NCBI GenBank assembly: GCA_030849805.1
Contig: JASANZ010002235.1
Span: 25,384-89,383, forward strand
Direction: 5' to 3'
DNA: 64,000 bases
From: Sergeia podlipaevii
Taxonomy: Eukaryota > Euglenozoa > Kinetoplastea > Trypanosomatida > Trypanosomatidae
Below, in pieces: positions 20,638 to 30,909 of this stretch. The position numbers and the translations under genes were made by a program. Position 1 is the first letter of the stretch. Every line of letters starts with the position of its first letter. The notes beneath the pieces are model-generated. The model made no database searches. It saw nothing but the letters and a program-made list of their open reading frames with translations, and was not told the origin of the DNA.

Positions 20638-21179
20638 CCTTGTTTTCGTTATCAGGAATCAAAGGGACAACGCCAGTGATTTTTTTTTTTTTCGCTGCGT
20701 AGGGAACCAATATATACACTTTTTTTTTTTAAGCTTGCCAAAGGGCTTCATTAGCGATAACGGAGGGCTTGGGAACGTGCATTTATTTTTTCATCTCTTG
20801 TACTTTACGTTTTCTTTGTATTTATCAGCTAGCCTTTGCTGGTACTTATATACACGCATAGCGGATACTTTTGCGACGAAAGCTTGACAGAGAAAAGGAG
20901 AAAAAAAAGAGAGGAATTTTGTATTCACAACCACGTCCACTGTTCATTACTTCTGGGAAATACGAGAAGAAATAGCAGCGTTTCTCCTTCTCACTACGGG
21001 ACTGGGGTCTTTTCTTTTGACAGGTTAGAAACACGGCTCTATTCAACTGCGCCGCGCTAGGAGCAAACATTTGATTTCTTCGCGCATAAGTAATATTACT
21101 GTTTCTCTGTTTTTTCCACATCACTACAGTGGTGTTCATAGAAAGAAAGCAAGAGAGTGAGTGAGGCGAGTGCACTGAG

Positions 21180-23498
21180 ATGATAAATCCCAAAGCAGAG
21201 ATGCCCTCAGGAGTTCCCGCACACCCATATGGGTCGACCGCGGCTGATGATATCGATAGCGTATCAGAAAGTAGCAGCAACAGCAGTAGTGAAAGTGATC
21301 ACTCAAAGGAAGAGGGCTCCTGCTCGTGTCCTCACCATCCCCGCCACCAACGCGTGCTGCGCGAGGACGCTACGCTACCCAGCGGCGATAGCGACGCTGA
21401 TGAGAGCGCAGGACAAGCCCGAGCGCGAGGAAGAAGAGAGGTTCCTCTCCCGCTAGCACAGACGGAACCGGTGGTACATCATGGGACACAGTTGCAGTGG
21501 GACGGCTCCAACTTTTTTCAAAAAATTAAACTGACCGCCGCCGCTATCAACAGTGACACTGAAGGTGCACCTGGAAGCTCTGCTTCACGCCAGAAGGCGC
21601 GTCTTACATCACCCCCCGCAACTCCTGGGGGGTTACCGCCCACGCTGCCTCCGCACCCTCACAGCAGAAACAGTTCCCCCGCTCCTGTGTCTCTGTTGGG
21701 GAGTGTCAATGCCGCCCTGCCACTGGGCTCCGGCCTGCGCCTGGACGACTCGCCACTGCGGCGCTCTGGGGACTCGGTACATAGCACCGGAGGTGGTGGT
21801 GCGACGGCATCTGCTGCTGTCACTGCTGGAGGAAAGGCACACCCATATATGCTCGGCGGTGATGTGGCCGCAGCAACCTCGCTGAGGTCTTGCCTGGACT
21901 CGCCTGCAACCCACCCCTTTGCTCGTTCCTCCTCGGTGAACTCTTCATCGAATCGCTCTGGCGCAGACACACCGCGCGCGGCAAGCGCAAAGCCCCCGCG
22001 TAAACCATCTGTTGAAGAGTCCCAAACAAGCGCCACAAGCGCCGTGGTGGCCGCCACGTCTGCGGTGTGGGTCGATGTGCCCTCATCACCTCCGCCGCAT
22101 CAAGCGCAGCCACAGGAGCGTTGCAGCAGCGCGCATCGTCGTCGCACGCCACGCCGCAGCTCAGAGCCGCCTAGTCCAGCCACTAGTACGCTAGCAGCGT
22201 CCTTTGCATCTTCCGTTCCTGATGTCTTGCACCCCGCTGCCATTGGTGCCAGCCTCGCCCGCATAAACAGTTTTGGTGGGAACAGCAGCAGCCGCCCGCG
22301 TTCCCTTGCAGATGATTTTTACTTTATCAACAACAGTGGTGGCATTGTTGGAACTAGCACAGATATGAACACTCTCCACCTTACTGCCGAGTCTGGGCAG
22401 GACGTACTCATGGACGTTATCTCTCCTGGGAGCATATCGGATATGGTTGTTTTTGCCGCTGCTGCACCTGCAAGTAAGGTGCCAGCGAACGAGCAAGCTG
22501 CATCCCGTGAAGCACAAGCAACAGCAGCAGCAGCAACAGGGTCAGTAATGCACTGTAACGAAGCTTCACTGCTCCAGACTGTCCATACTTCCCCCGCATT
22601 TCGCGTGAGCCTACCTCCACCAGGTAATTTAAATGCCACCACTCTTGATGCTGCTGGTACTGCGGCGGCAAACTGTGAGGGGAATGACGAAATTCTTACC
22701 GGTAGCGCCAGCAGCGGCAGCGCACTGCTCAAGGAGGGCTCTGGCGAGACCTTCGCACGCGTAGACAAGCCCCCACATTTCCCTGTGCCGAGCAAGCGAC
22801 CTTCGACTGGCTCTAGCGCCATCCTTGTCTCACCACCACCACCAGTTGTGAAGCCTGGCGTGAAGCCTGCGTCCCAGGCCACACAGACACCACACAAGAC
22901 CGATAGCAGCAGTGGCAATGTGGTGATGGAGGATGATAGTGCAGCTGGACTTGCTACCACTGCGCCTGCCAAGACAACTCATGCAGACGTCAACGCAACA
23001 GCGCTCGAAGAGATCGCGATGTTGCGGGCTGAGGTGGAGGACTTGAAGGTCAAATATGCCCGTGCCATGCAGCAAACGCAGTTTGCATCGAGCCCTGCAC
23101 ATAAACTAGAGGAGGGCGCCGCATCCACAGCAGAAGTATCAACACCAACAGGCAAGAACGCCGCTATGGCTGCAGCCACTGCTGTGGTAGCGGCATCTTC
23201 GAAGGAAGCATCCCCGCATCGTGCGGAAGGACGTCCTCAGCATCACCGACAGCATCACCAAGGCGGCTCTGCGAGAGCAGAGGAGGAGTACGGCCTTGTC
23301 TCTTCGTGTAGCAACAGCTGCGTGAGCGCGGATGTAGTGTCCTCTGAGGATGACGAAGAAGTGGATGTGTCTCAGCCTTCGTTGCAGCCAGAGGCCGAGC
23401 GCAAACTCCAGCGGCACGCGTCTCCCGAAGCCACCCTGGATCGGCTTATGCAGGCAGTAGAGAGAGCCAAGGAGCGAGCTGCTGCCGGACAGTCTTGA
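21180..23498 (+). CDS. Hypothetical Ser/Ala/Pro-rich protein with a short coiled coil
   Basis: 772 residues from the ATG at 21180, about 50 nt after the likely acceptor. Nearly the whole chain is low-complexity: Ser clusters near 25-40 and 250, Pro-rich patches, His-Gln tracts near 690. A heptad-like helix at about 600-640 (EEIAMLRAEVEDLK) and a second charged helix at the C-terminus are the only segments likely to fold. There are many Ser-Pro and Thr-Pro sites that could be phosphorylated. No enzyme motif, zinc site or transmembrane helix is visible. Proteins of this kind in trypanosomatids are often cytoskeletal or signalling scaffolds, but nothing here proves it. Function unrecognised. Confidence 0.65.
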   Translation: MINPKAEMPSGVPAHPYGSTAADDIDSVSESSSNSSSESDHSKEEGSCSCPHHPRHQRVLREDATLPSGDSDADESAGQARARGRREVPLPLAQTEPVVHHGTQLQWDGSNFFQKIKLTAAAINSDTEGAPGSSASRQKARLTSPPATPGGLPPTLPPHPHSRNSSPAPVSLLGSVNAALPLGSGLRLDDSPLRRSGDSVHSTGGGGATASAAVTAGGKAHPYMLGGDVAAATSLRSCLDSPATHPFARSSSVNSSSNRSGADTPRAASAKPPRKPSVEESQTSATSAVVAATSAVWVDVPSSPPPHQAQPQERCSSAHRRRTPRRSSEPPSPATSTLAASFASSVPDVLHPAAIGASLARINSFGGNSSSRPRSLADDFYFINNSGGIVGTSTDMNTLHLTAESGQDVLMDVISPGSISDMVVFAAAAPASKVPANEQAASREAQATAAAATGSVMHCNEASLLQTVHTSPAFRVSLPPPGNLNATTLDAAGTAAANCEGNDEILTGSASSGSALLKEGSGETFARVDKPPHFPVPSKRPSTGSSAILVSPPPPVVKPGVKPASQATQTPHKTDSSSGNVVMEDDSAAGLATTAPAKTTHADVNATALEEIAMLRAEVEDLKVKYARAMQQTQFASSPAHKLEEGAASTAEVSTPTGKNAAMAAATAVVAASSKEASPHRAEGRPQHHRQHHQGGSARAEEEYGLVSSCSNSCVSADVVSSEDDEEVDVSQPSLQPEAERKLQRHASPEATLDRLMQAVERAKERAAAGQS

Positions 23499-25208
23499 GG
23501 GCGAACAATGGTTTCATTTTTGAAACAGGTGAGAGTGTGGAAGAGAGTGACTGATAGAGTAGCTTTTTTTCTTTCCAAATTTCATTTTTTATTTTAATTC
23601 CTTTTCTCTTTCTCAGATGAAAGTGTCATTGCAATCCGTTGAATGCTATGCGCTTTTTATATGTTTCTTTTTTGACTGTGTTTGTGCTATTGTACCGCTT
23701 TGCTGTTTTATTTTAGACGTTGTTTTTTTCCGTTTAAACGCGTGCGTTCTTGCTTTATTTTTTTTGCTTTGTGTTGAATGCTGTTTTTTTTTTTCTTTCT
23801 TGAGAGATGGATGTGAGTGAATATGCAGAGACAGGAAAGGAAGATAAAGAGAAACAGAGAGAATAGACATAAAACACTTTTTTTTCGGATGAATTCAAAT
23901 TGAAGGGCCGCGACATCTTTTACAAAGTGACGTCGATGTGCTGCGTGCCTCTTCTTTTCTTTTCGTTTCTTTTTATTTTAAGGAACCCACGCTGGTGTGT
24001 GTCCTTTTTTTTTGCTATATTTTTCTTAATTTTATTTATTTATTGTGATACCGTTGTTGCTTTTTTTTTTTTTTTGACTCGTGTTCATATAGTGTGTGTA
24101 TCAGTTTATATCTCCACCGTTTGCTATTGTCAGTTCCGTTTTTTTTTTTTTTGTAGCGTCATTGAAGAGAAAGGAAAAGGAAAAGAAAAGGAAGTGGTGC
24201 CAATATTGGTTCAACATATGGCTAGAAGCAAACGAAAAGTATCTAAGAAATATATATATATAAAGGAAGAAAGCAGCACTCTTTCTTCATCCATCTTCTT
24301 CTTTTTTTTTTCTTTTTCATTGTTGTGAAACGTATTTGCATCAGCGCATGTGTATAAGATATACATTTCCTGCCCGTGGGATGAAGAGAAGTGATATGCT
24401 ATTTCCCCCCCCCTTCCCAGCTTCTATTTTTCTTGACTATTTGAAGTTTCTGCTTGTCACCTTCCTTTGTATGTTTTCCTTTTTGTATTTTCTTTTCTTT
24501 CTTTGAAAGCATATGCGATTGTATGATACTTTACTACTTCCACAATATAGTGATCATTACTATTTTTTTATATTTCTTTTTCTTTCGTATTGCTTGTTGC
24601 TTTGCTTCTTTTCTTTTTGTACCCGAGAGCAATGCTGATTGGCGAGAAATAATCAATAGAGAGAACACGAATTTTTTTTGTTAACACTGTGTCACCTATG
24701 TGGGCGATTAGATATATCTGTGCATCTGCAAGTACTGATGCAATTGAAATATAGAGTACTCTAATAAAAATGATGTTGCGTTTGGTCGTTCTGTTCTTTT
24801 TCTTTTACTGATTCTTCTCTCTTCTTTCTCTTTACATACATATACATACAATTTTTATGCTCTTTTTTTGTGTGTGTTCAAGTCCGACTGAATCTTAAAT
24901 CAGTCTTTTTTTTTTCTGCATAAGAGTAGCTGACAGGAGGGGTATTTTATAGGCAGAAAGTAAGAAGGCAATTGTTGTTATCGTCGCGCCATTAAATCAA
25001 TTTTTTTTTCTTCATAGAAGCTTTACATATATACACCTATAGATATAATCAGAACACTTAGTATCTTTTTTGATCTACTAGTGTGACACGCACCAAAGCA
25101 CATTACGTATACACACATACTTTTTTTTTAAAAAAACTTTCTACAGGGGCTGTGAGGCCAGTTTTAACTGAAAAAAAGGGAAAGGAAAAAATAATAAAAA
25201 CAAAAAAA
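23499..25208 (+). other. Intergenic region, about 1.7 kb, no gene seen
   Basis: AT-rich with long T runs (for example 24060-24075 and 24139-24152), an A/G-rich patch near 24165-24200 and a C run at 24407-24413. No credible frame. Likely acceptor of the next gene is CAG at 25144-25146, preceded by the T run 25121-25129. Confidence 0.6.
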
Positions 25209-28200
25209 ATGCTGAGGCTTCGGAAGGCTCACGATCCAGGCACTACGCATGTCAGCATCGACGGGGATCACATTCTTTCCGGAGGCGAAGACGGTGTTGT
25301 GTCTCTGTTTGCACAGAAGCGGTGGCCAACTGCAAAGCCGCTGTGGGCACGGAAGTGTCATGATGCGGCAGTCACGCACGTCATTCTGGACGACTCGCTT
25401 CACCTCTCGCTTTCCTGTGGGCGGGACGGACGAGTGCTGCTGCATGAGCGCATACACGAGGCCGAGGATCAATGCACGAGCCGTCTGATCTGCAAAGTTA
25501 CGGGGGAGCTGCGCTGCTTGGCATTGGACGCAGCCCGCCACCGCGTCTTCATCGCTGGAGACTCTCTCCGCTGCCTCCAGCTAGACCGTGTGCCGCTAGA
25601 GGTGGCCACGATCAAACTCGTGGTACCAAACCCGATCATTGCAGTCGCGCTGTCACCGTGTGGAAACATACTGGCAACCGCGAGCGCGTCGGGTGCTGTG
25701 GGTGTCGTCTGCGTGTCTCCCGGCTTCTCTCGTCTTGCAGCTGCCCTGCAAGGGAAAATTGGTGGCAGTAGTGGCGACACACAGACGCAGCAGGTAGCTC
25801 TTGGCGACACTCAAGCGGCAGAGCCGGAGACCGAGGACGCAGCGGTCGTGAGCACCTTTGAGGTATACCGTCACGTCCAGTTTGTGTTTGACCGCGTGCT
25901 ACCGCCGTGTGCCAAGGTGCAAGAGAACTGCAAGTTCGCACTGAGTTGGTGCGGAGCCGCTAAGCCAGGCCAAATGCTGCTGTTTGCGCCTACTGCAAGT
26001 GACGTGCGCGTGTTCCGGTTGGAGCTTGATGCTGCGGCACTCGGCTCTAAAGGTCCGCTGGAATTGGGCTCAACACGCTTTCGGCATGTGATGCATGCTG
26101 TTGCCAGTATTGAGGTGCGCGCTGAGTTTGCCATCAACATGCGTTGTGTGCACGCTTATCGTGTCTCACCAACTACGATGGCGTGCGTCGTTGGCTCTGA
26201 AGCCGGCATTTATGTAGCGACCCTGAATGAACGTCTTGCCGCCACATATCACAACTCTGCTCTCTTTGAGGCCGCAGTGACAGATGTGCAGGTGAGTGTG
26301 CACTCTGGGGATATAGCAGTGGCAGTTGCGGATGGCAATGTGTCGTTTCTCAAGAAGGCATCCGTGAAGGTGCGCTCGCACCGCGCCAAGAGGGACTACT
26401 CTGAGGCATCGCCTGCTGCTGCTGTTGCCTCTGGTGCTGAAGAGAAAATTGTTGAGGTAACGGGCAATGTGACGGCGCAGAAAGGGACAGACAGAACGAG
26501 CCTCAAGAAGTCATCACGTGAGGGGACTGCCTCATTGAAGCAAGACGACTTCATCAACGATGGCGATATCGAAGACAGCGATGGATCTGACTCTTCTTCT
26601 GCTTCGTCGTCCTCGTCGTCGTCAGAGAGGAGCGATAGTGATAGCGAAGGGGAGGACCCAGAGGACTTGCCCCGCGTTGTGGAGGACCTGAAGCGTAACA
26701 TGGGCCGCAACTTTGTCGCTGATGACGAGGAGGAGCGGCCGTCTGCCTGGCGCCGGGGTGACACAGAGGCAACACTCGCCGCCGCTGAGAAGGACCTTAA
26801 GAAGGGGCCTTACCGCCAGATTTCAGCTTTTCTGGATGACGAGGCGGAGGAGGCCTCTTCCGCTGATGTTGAGAGCGAGAACGAGGCAGCACTGGAGGAT
26901 GATGGCTACGGCAACAGACAACGCGCGGATACCGACTCCATCACTGGACACGCTGAGAACGAAGACGAGGAGGAGGAGGAAAGGCTGCGTACTGAAGATA
27001 AGACCCGTGCTGCTGCAGGAGGTGCCGTGACTGCCATGCTAGACTACTCCTTTCAAGTCGGCGCTACGCCAGTTGGCGAGGAGGGCTGCTGCTACCTCGC
27101 GTATAACTCCGTAGGTTACATTCACAGCACCCCCGACGCCATTGTCGTTCACTTTCATGACATTGGCAGTGCAGCGGTGCGCATCTTGGAGAAGGGTACG
27201 ATATTGATGGGTGCGCTGAGCCCCGTTGGCGCGGGCTTTGTCATTGCCCCACCAGAGACGGCAGCACCGGAAAGCGTGGATGACTTTGACGTGGTGCGCC
27301 TCACCGTGTACTACCGCACCTTCGTCGCTCTTGGTGCGCAGCCCGAGTGGCGGGTGCGGCTCCAGCCGGGGGAGACGGTGCGTTGCATCACCGCCGGCAT
27401 CCGCTTTGTTGCCGTGGCGACCAGCCGCTACCTGCGTATTTATTCTATTTCTGGTCTTGAGCTGGCGGTGTTGAGCAAGTTTCCTCGCATCGTTGCGATG
27501 GCCGGGACGAGCTCCAAAAAACTTATGACTTCCTTTAAGGCTGACTTTGATCCGCTTGCAGTCGCCTTTCTTGAGGGCTGCGACCTCCGTGTTGAGGTGC
27601 TGGACGTTGGCGCCCGTGCAACCGTCATCAAGTCTCACGTGGTGCCTCTCACGGAGCTTCCCGACGGCAGTGCGCACCAACTTCAATGGATGGGATGGTC
27701 TGAGGATGGCCCGCTGCACGTGGCAGATACCGCAGGTGTCGTACGGCTCCACACGAACAGCTGGGGCGGGACGTGGGTCTCTGTGTATGACCCACGGCCA
27801 CTGGCCGATCAGAGCTCCAACTTATGGATCTGGGGCATCAACGACAAGGCGATGCTGGCGTACCGCTCGTCCAAAGCGGATTCGCCGTATCCAGCCGCCG
27901 TCTCCAATGGTCTTCCTACTGAGCACGTGCCGCTCTTCTTACCACTCACGCGTACCTGCAGTGAGGCGGATTTGATTGTATGGGACCACCTTGTGCGCCG
28001 CGAAATACGTACAGACGAGATGAAGTTGAACAGTTCCTCCTACACCGAAGCCATTGCTCGCCATGACGCTCAACACGATAAGAAGATTATTGAGCTCTTT
28101 GAGAATGCACTTAAGGATCAACAAACAACACGCGCGCTGGACTTGGCCACGATGCTTGAGCTGCGCGACAACATTGAAACGTGCGCGAAACTGGCCAACA

Positions 28201-29579
28201 AACGGAGTCAGGAGCAGCTCATGCGCAAGCTGCTTTCCTTGTACAAGGTTCGTGTCACTATGAAGTCGAAGCGCCGCTGCACGCTGCCACTGGAGGGCTC
28301 CCTGGTGAGCGAGAAGGAGAGGGACTTTTTGCTGCGGAAGTTGCTCATCAAGGAAAAGAATGCCACCGGGGCCACGCCTGCTCCTGCTGCTTTTCCAGAA
28401 GACAACGCCAGCCACAATCATCAGCAGCTGAATGCCGCTTCAACACGAGATTCTCCACCGCCCACTCGTGCCACTGCTGGTGATGTGGCCAATATCACCC
28501 CGGAAAGGGCCGCCAGAATAGGTCCCGTGGGGGGCTCCACGGTCATGAATAGAAACAGCGGCGGTGAGCAGAGGCGTTCCACCTCGCTGGCTACCACGGC
28601 TACGACGGTAACCACGGACCACCACCAGCGGCACCAAAATGAGCACGCCGCCAAGCGCGTCACGTTTGACATTCCCGAGTCATCGCGCCTCCCTGCGCAG
28701 CAAAGCACTTCCCCCGCCAAGCCGGTGAACGTGTTTGCAAAGCCAGCGAACCCGTTTGCTTCTAGAGCGCAACAACCACAGCCGCAGCCGCAAACATCTG
28801 CGGCATCACAACGGCCAGCGACTCGTACGCAACAGAGCACCCTGCGCTCCTCTCCTTCTGTCCCCAGCACTACGATGACTGCCACAGCGACGATCAAGCC
28901 TAGCCCCGCTCCAGTGACAGCGCCGCGCCTTGAGAGGACTGAGTACTTGTTAGGTGACTCCCAGCCTTCTTCTCTTCCTTCCACCGTCGACTATGACCTC
29001 ACCCCCGCTCATTCTCAGCAGACGGCCGAGGTAGACGCACGAGGTAGCACTCCTATCGTCACCGAAGCCAAAGTAAATAGTCTTGTGACGGTGGGCGAGG
29101 GGACCCCTGAGGAGGCCGCCGGCGGCGGCAGTGATGACCGCGTCTTGATCAGGGCTGATGTGTCCCCTACTGGAAGGACCAGTGCAGCACGCGCTACCAC
29201 CACTGCAGCCTCAGCGACTGTGACGAAGACCACAACCTTTGTGCCTCGCGTGCTTCCTGTGGTGGCACCCGCTGCGGATGCGTGTGATCCCTTTCTTGAA
29301 AGCGTCTCCCCGACTATGCAGCACCAGCCTGCATATCAGCGCGGCGTCAGTGGTGCCGCGGGGGATGCCACGGCAGATGGCAATGAAGTGACCGTCACAG
29401 TGGAGGCGCTACTCGACATGGGCCACGAGAACTCGACAGGGCAGATGCACCCGCTCAGTACTTCCTTCGGTGAGGCGCTACGCAAGCGGTACCGCGAGGA
29501 TGACGACGAGGATGCTGAGGGGGAGGATGAGTCCTCTGGAATTCCAATGGCCTTTATGCCAAAACTCGCTGCAGAGTAG
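25209..29579 (+). CDS. WDHD1/Ctf4/AND-1 homologue, replisome adaptor
   Basis: 1456 residues from the ATG at 25209; the frame runs 42 codons further upstream only from a GTG that lies 5' of the likely acceptor. Residues 1-300 form an N-terminal WD40-type propeller that begins as in AND-1 proteins (histidine followed by TTHVSIDGDHILSGGEDG). A Ser/Asp/Glu-rich linker lies near 455-580. A second propeller of the Ctf4 (SepB) type spans about 612-935, with WDHD1-like features such as YNSVGYI, VVHFHD and WMGWSEDGPLHVAD. A helical region at 938-1024 corresponds to the domain that trimerises and binds helicase and polymerase partners in the family. A Pro/Thr/Gln-rich tail of about 430 residues follows. 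In other eukaryotes Ctf4 links the CMG helicase to DNA polymerase alpha. I see no HMG box, which vertebrate WDHD1 carries. Nuclear location is inferred. Confidence 0.85.
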   Translation: MLRLRKAHDPGTTHVSIDGDHILSGGEDGVVSLFAQKRWPTAKPLWARKCHDAAVTHVILDDSLHLSLSCGRDGRVLLHERIHEAEDQCTSRLICKVTGELRCLALDAARHRVFIAGDSLRCLQLDRVPLEVATIKLVVPNPIIAVALSPCGNILATASASGAVGVVCVSPGFSRLAAALQGKIGGSSGDTQTQQVALGDTQAAEPETEDAAVVSTFEVYRHVQFVFDRVLPPCAKVQENCKFALSWCGAAKPGQMLLFAPTASDVRVFRLELDAAALGSKGPLELGSTRFRHVMHAVASIEVRAEFAINMRCVHAYRVSPTTMACVVGSEAGIYVATLNERLAATYHNSALFEAAVTDVQVSVHSGDIAVAVADGNVSFLKKASVKVRSHRAKRDYSEASPAAAVASGAEEKIVEVTGNVTAQKGTDRTSLKKSSREGTASLKQDDFINDGDIEDSDGSDSSSASSSSSSSERSDSDSEGEDPEDLPRVVEDLKRNMGRNFVADDEEERPSAWRRGDTEATLAAAEKDLKKGPYRQISAFLDDEAEEASSADVESENEAALEDDGYGNRQRADTDSITGHAENEDEEEEERLRTEDKTRAAAGGAVTAMLDYSFQVGATPVGEEGCCYLAYNSVGYIHSTPDAIVVHFHDIGSAAVRILEKGTILMGALSPVGAGFVIAPPETAAPESVDDFDVVRLTVYYRTFVALGAQPEWRVRLQPGETVRCITAGIRFVAVATSRYLRIYSISGLELAVLSKFPRIVAMAGTSSKKLMTSFKADFDPLAVAFLEGCDLRVEVLDVGARATVIKSHVVPLTELPDGSAHQLQWMGWSEDGPLHVADTAGVVRLHTNSWGGTWVSVYDPRPLADQSSNLWIWGINDKAMLAYRSSKADSPYPAAVSNGLPTEHVPLFLPLTRTCSEADLIVWDHLVRREIRTDEMKLNSSSYTEAIARHDAQHDKKIIELFENALKDQQTTRALDLATMLELRDNIETCAKLANKRSQEQLMRKLLSLYKVRVTMKSKRRCTLPLEGSLVSEKERDFLLRKLLIKEKNATGATPAPAAFPEDNASHNHQQLNAASTRDSPPPTRATAGDVANITPERAARIGPVGGSTVMNRNSGGEQRRSTSLATTATTVTTDHHQRHQNEHAAKRVTFDIPESSRLPAQQSTSPAKPVNVFAKPANPFASRAQQPQPQPQTSAASQRPATRTQQSTLRSSPSVPSTTMTATATIKPSPAPVTAPRLERTEYLLGDSQPSSLPSTVDYDLTPAHSQQTAEVDARGSTPIVTEAKVNSLVTVGEGTPEEAAGGGSDDRVLIRADVSPTGRTSAARATTTAASATVTKTTTFVPRVLPVVAPAADACDPFLESVSPTMQHQPAYQRGVSGAAGDATADGNEVTVTVEALLDMGHENSTGQMHPLSTSFGEALRKRYREDDDEDAEGEDESSGIPMAFMPKLAAE

Positions 29580-29601
29580 TGTGTCTCTATCTATCTATCC
29601 A

Positions 29602-29642
<41 letters not shown>

Positions 29643-30426
29643 GTCTCTGGCAGTTGCTAACTTTAACTGTGAAGAGCAATTTATAGATAATAATTACTTC
29701 TTCTTTCATTTGCAGCTTTTTTTTTTTTTTTGAAATAAGAAGATGTTGAGGTTAAACATTTTCCCCATAAATCAAGCGCAGAGCCTGTTTGATTGCGAGA
29801 GATAGCATTGTTGTTGCGCAACAACTATCTATCTCCACATATAGAGACTTCATAGAGAATGCACTTAAGTACTGTTATAGAAACCTGCGAAGCTGAGAGA
29901 AGGGGAGCACAGAAGTCTAAAGTGCATTTTAGAGGATGAACACAAGAGGTGTATGCTGTGCCCTTACTCCTTTTTTTTTTTTTCTCAAATATACGTACTG
30001 TTTTGTTTTTGATGGAAAGTTCAGTGGCACTGTAATGAAAACTTTTTCCCCTCTTTCACAAACTTTTTTTTTTTTTTGGTAACCCGTAGCCTTACTTTAC
30101 ACAGAGCGGTACTATCCAACTCAACAAGAACGCCTAGACTGTCACTTGGCTTTACTCAGTGCAGGCCAGATAACATATTCAAGACACAAGAGAGAAGTAG
30201 CAGCAGCGGCGCAGAAACATTTTTTTTTTTTTTAAAGAAGACTAATTTAACTCGCGAATAAAAGGCATTTAGCACATTCACTGAGCTCAGTATTAGTATA
30301 GCGTAGGAGAACTAAATAGGTGCACTATCTTTGGTGCCCTTTTATACATACCTGTTTTCTCCCTCTACACTTTTTATTTATTTGCTTCCCCTCCCCGTTT
30401 CTTCCTTTGGGAGCTCAGAGACGGAG
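29580..30426 (+). other. Intergenic region, about 0.85 kb, no gene seen
   Basis: Begins with a CTAT repeat and a long TA repeat, then T runs at about 29717-29731, 29970-29983 and 30064-30078. A pyrimidine-rich stretch 30385-30408 followed by AG at 30412-30418 is the likely acceptor of the GNAT gene. Confidence 0.6.
29604..29637. repeat. (TA)n microsatellite immediately after the Ctf4 gene
   Basis: About 16 TA units beginning some 25 nt after the stop codon, preceded by four CTAT units. Confidence 0.9.
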
Positions 30427-30909
30427 ATGACAACGTTTAGAGTGCGTAAGGCGACTATTGAGGATGTGCCAGTCATGGTGAAGATGCAACTGGCGATGGC
30501 GTGGGAGACAGAGAAGCTCGAGTTAGATCAGGCCACCCTCACACGCGGTATGATAATTCCTTTTGAACGTGATAATGTGGCAGACTACTACGTCGCTGAG
30601 GATCCCGAGACCGCAGAAGGTGAGAGCAGTGTCGCGGCGATGCTCATGACCACGCAAGAGTGGTCAGATTGGCGAGCAGGCACGATCCTCTGGATCCAGT
30701 CTGTTTACGTGCTGCCCAAGTACCGCCGCAAGGGCGTATTTCGTAGTATGTATGCATATCTGAAACAGATGGTGACAAACTCTGACCTATATCAGGGTCT
30801 GCGGCTGTACGTGGAGACGGAGAACACGCAGGCCATTGGTACTTATGAGGCGATGGGTATGGAGGAGGAGCATTACAAGATGATGAAGTGGACGAAAGGG
30901 GACTTTTAA
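30427..30909 (+). CDS. GNAT-family N-acetyltransferase
   Basis: 160 residues from the ATG at 30427. The frame is open 32 codons further up from a TTG, but that part translates the pyrimidine tract and is rejected. The fold pattern of Gcn5-related acetyltransferases is visible: an N-terminal strand with RVRKATIEDVPVM, a central strand ILWIQSVYVLPKYRRKG that carries the acetyl-CoA pyrophosphate loop near residues 100-108, and a C-terminal YEAMGMEEE segment as in motif B of small-molecule or protein acetyltransferases. The loop is R-R-K-G-V-F, so the second Gly of the usual R/Q-x-x-G-x-G/A is replaced. The substrate cannot be told from sequence. The short length and absence of other domains fit a stand-alone cytosolic enzyme. 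Confidence 0.8.
   Translation: MTTFRVRKATIEDVPVMVKMQLAMAWETEKLELDQATLTRGMIIPFERDNVADYYVAEDPETAEGESSVAAMLMTTQEWSDWRAGTILWIQSVYVLPKYRRKGVFRSMYAYLKQMVTNSDLYQGLRLYVETENTQAIGTYEAMGMEEEHYKMMKWTKGDF

Larger units (their letters stand above)
18433..21179 (+). other. Longest intergenic region, about 2.75 kb, no protein gene seen
   Basis: No frame in either strand looks coding; the ones present are strings of Phe, Leu and Tyr from T-rich sequence. It holds an (ATG)n repeat at 18828-18843, an (ATCT)n repeat at 19515-19545, a CA repeat at 20607-20637 and many T runs. It probably contains a long 3' UTR plus the 5' signals of the next gene; CAG at 21127-21129 after a pyrimidine tract (21101-21117) is the likely acceptor. 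Small structured RNAs cannot be excluded by eye. Confidence 0.55.

Noticed and set aside
22319..22972. Minus-strand open frame of about 217 codons inside the Ser/Ala-rich gene
   Set aside because: Shadow of the GC-rich + strand gene; Ala/Ser-rich translation without motif.
25083..25208. N-terminal extension of the Ctf4 homologue from a GTG
   Set aside because: Non-ATG start upstream of the likely acceptor at 25144-25146; the family-like N-terminus begins at the ATG at 25209.
28421..28984. Minus-strand open frame of about 187 codons in the Ctf4 tail
   Set aside because: Antisense to the low-complexity tail of an intact gene; composition is the complement of Thr/Pro codons.
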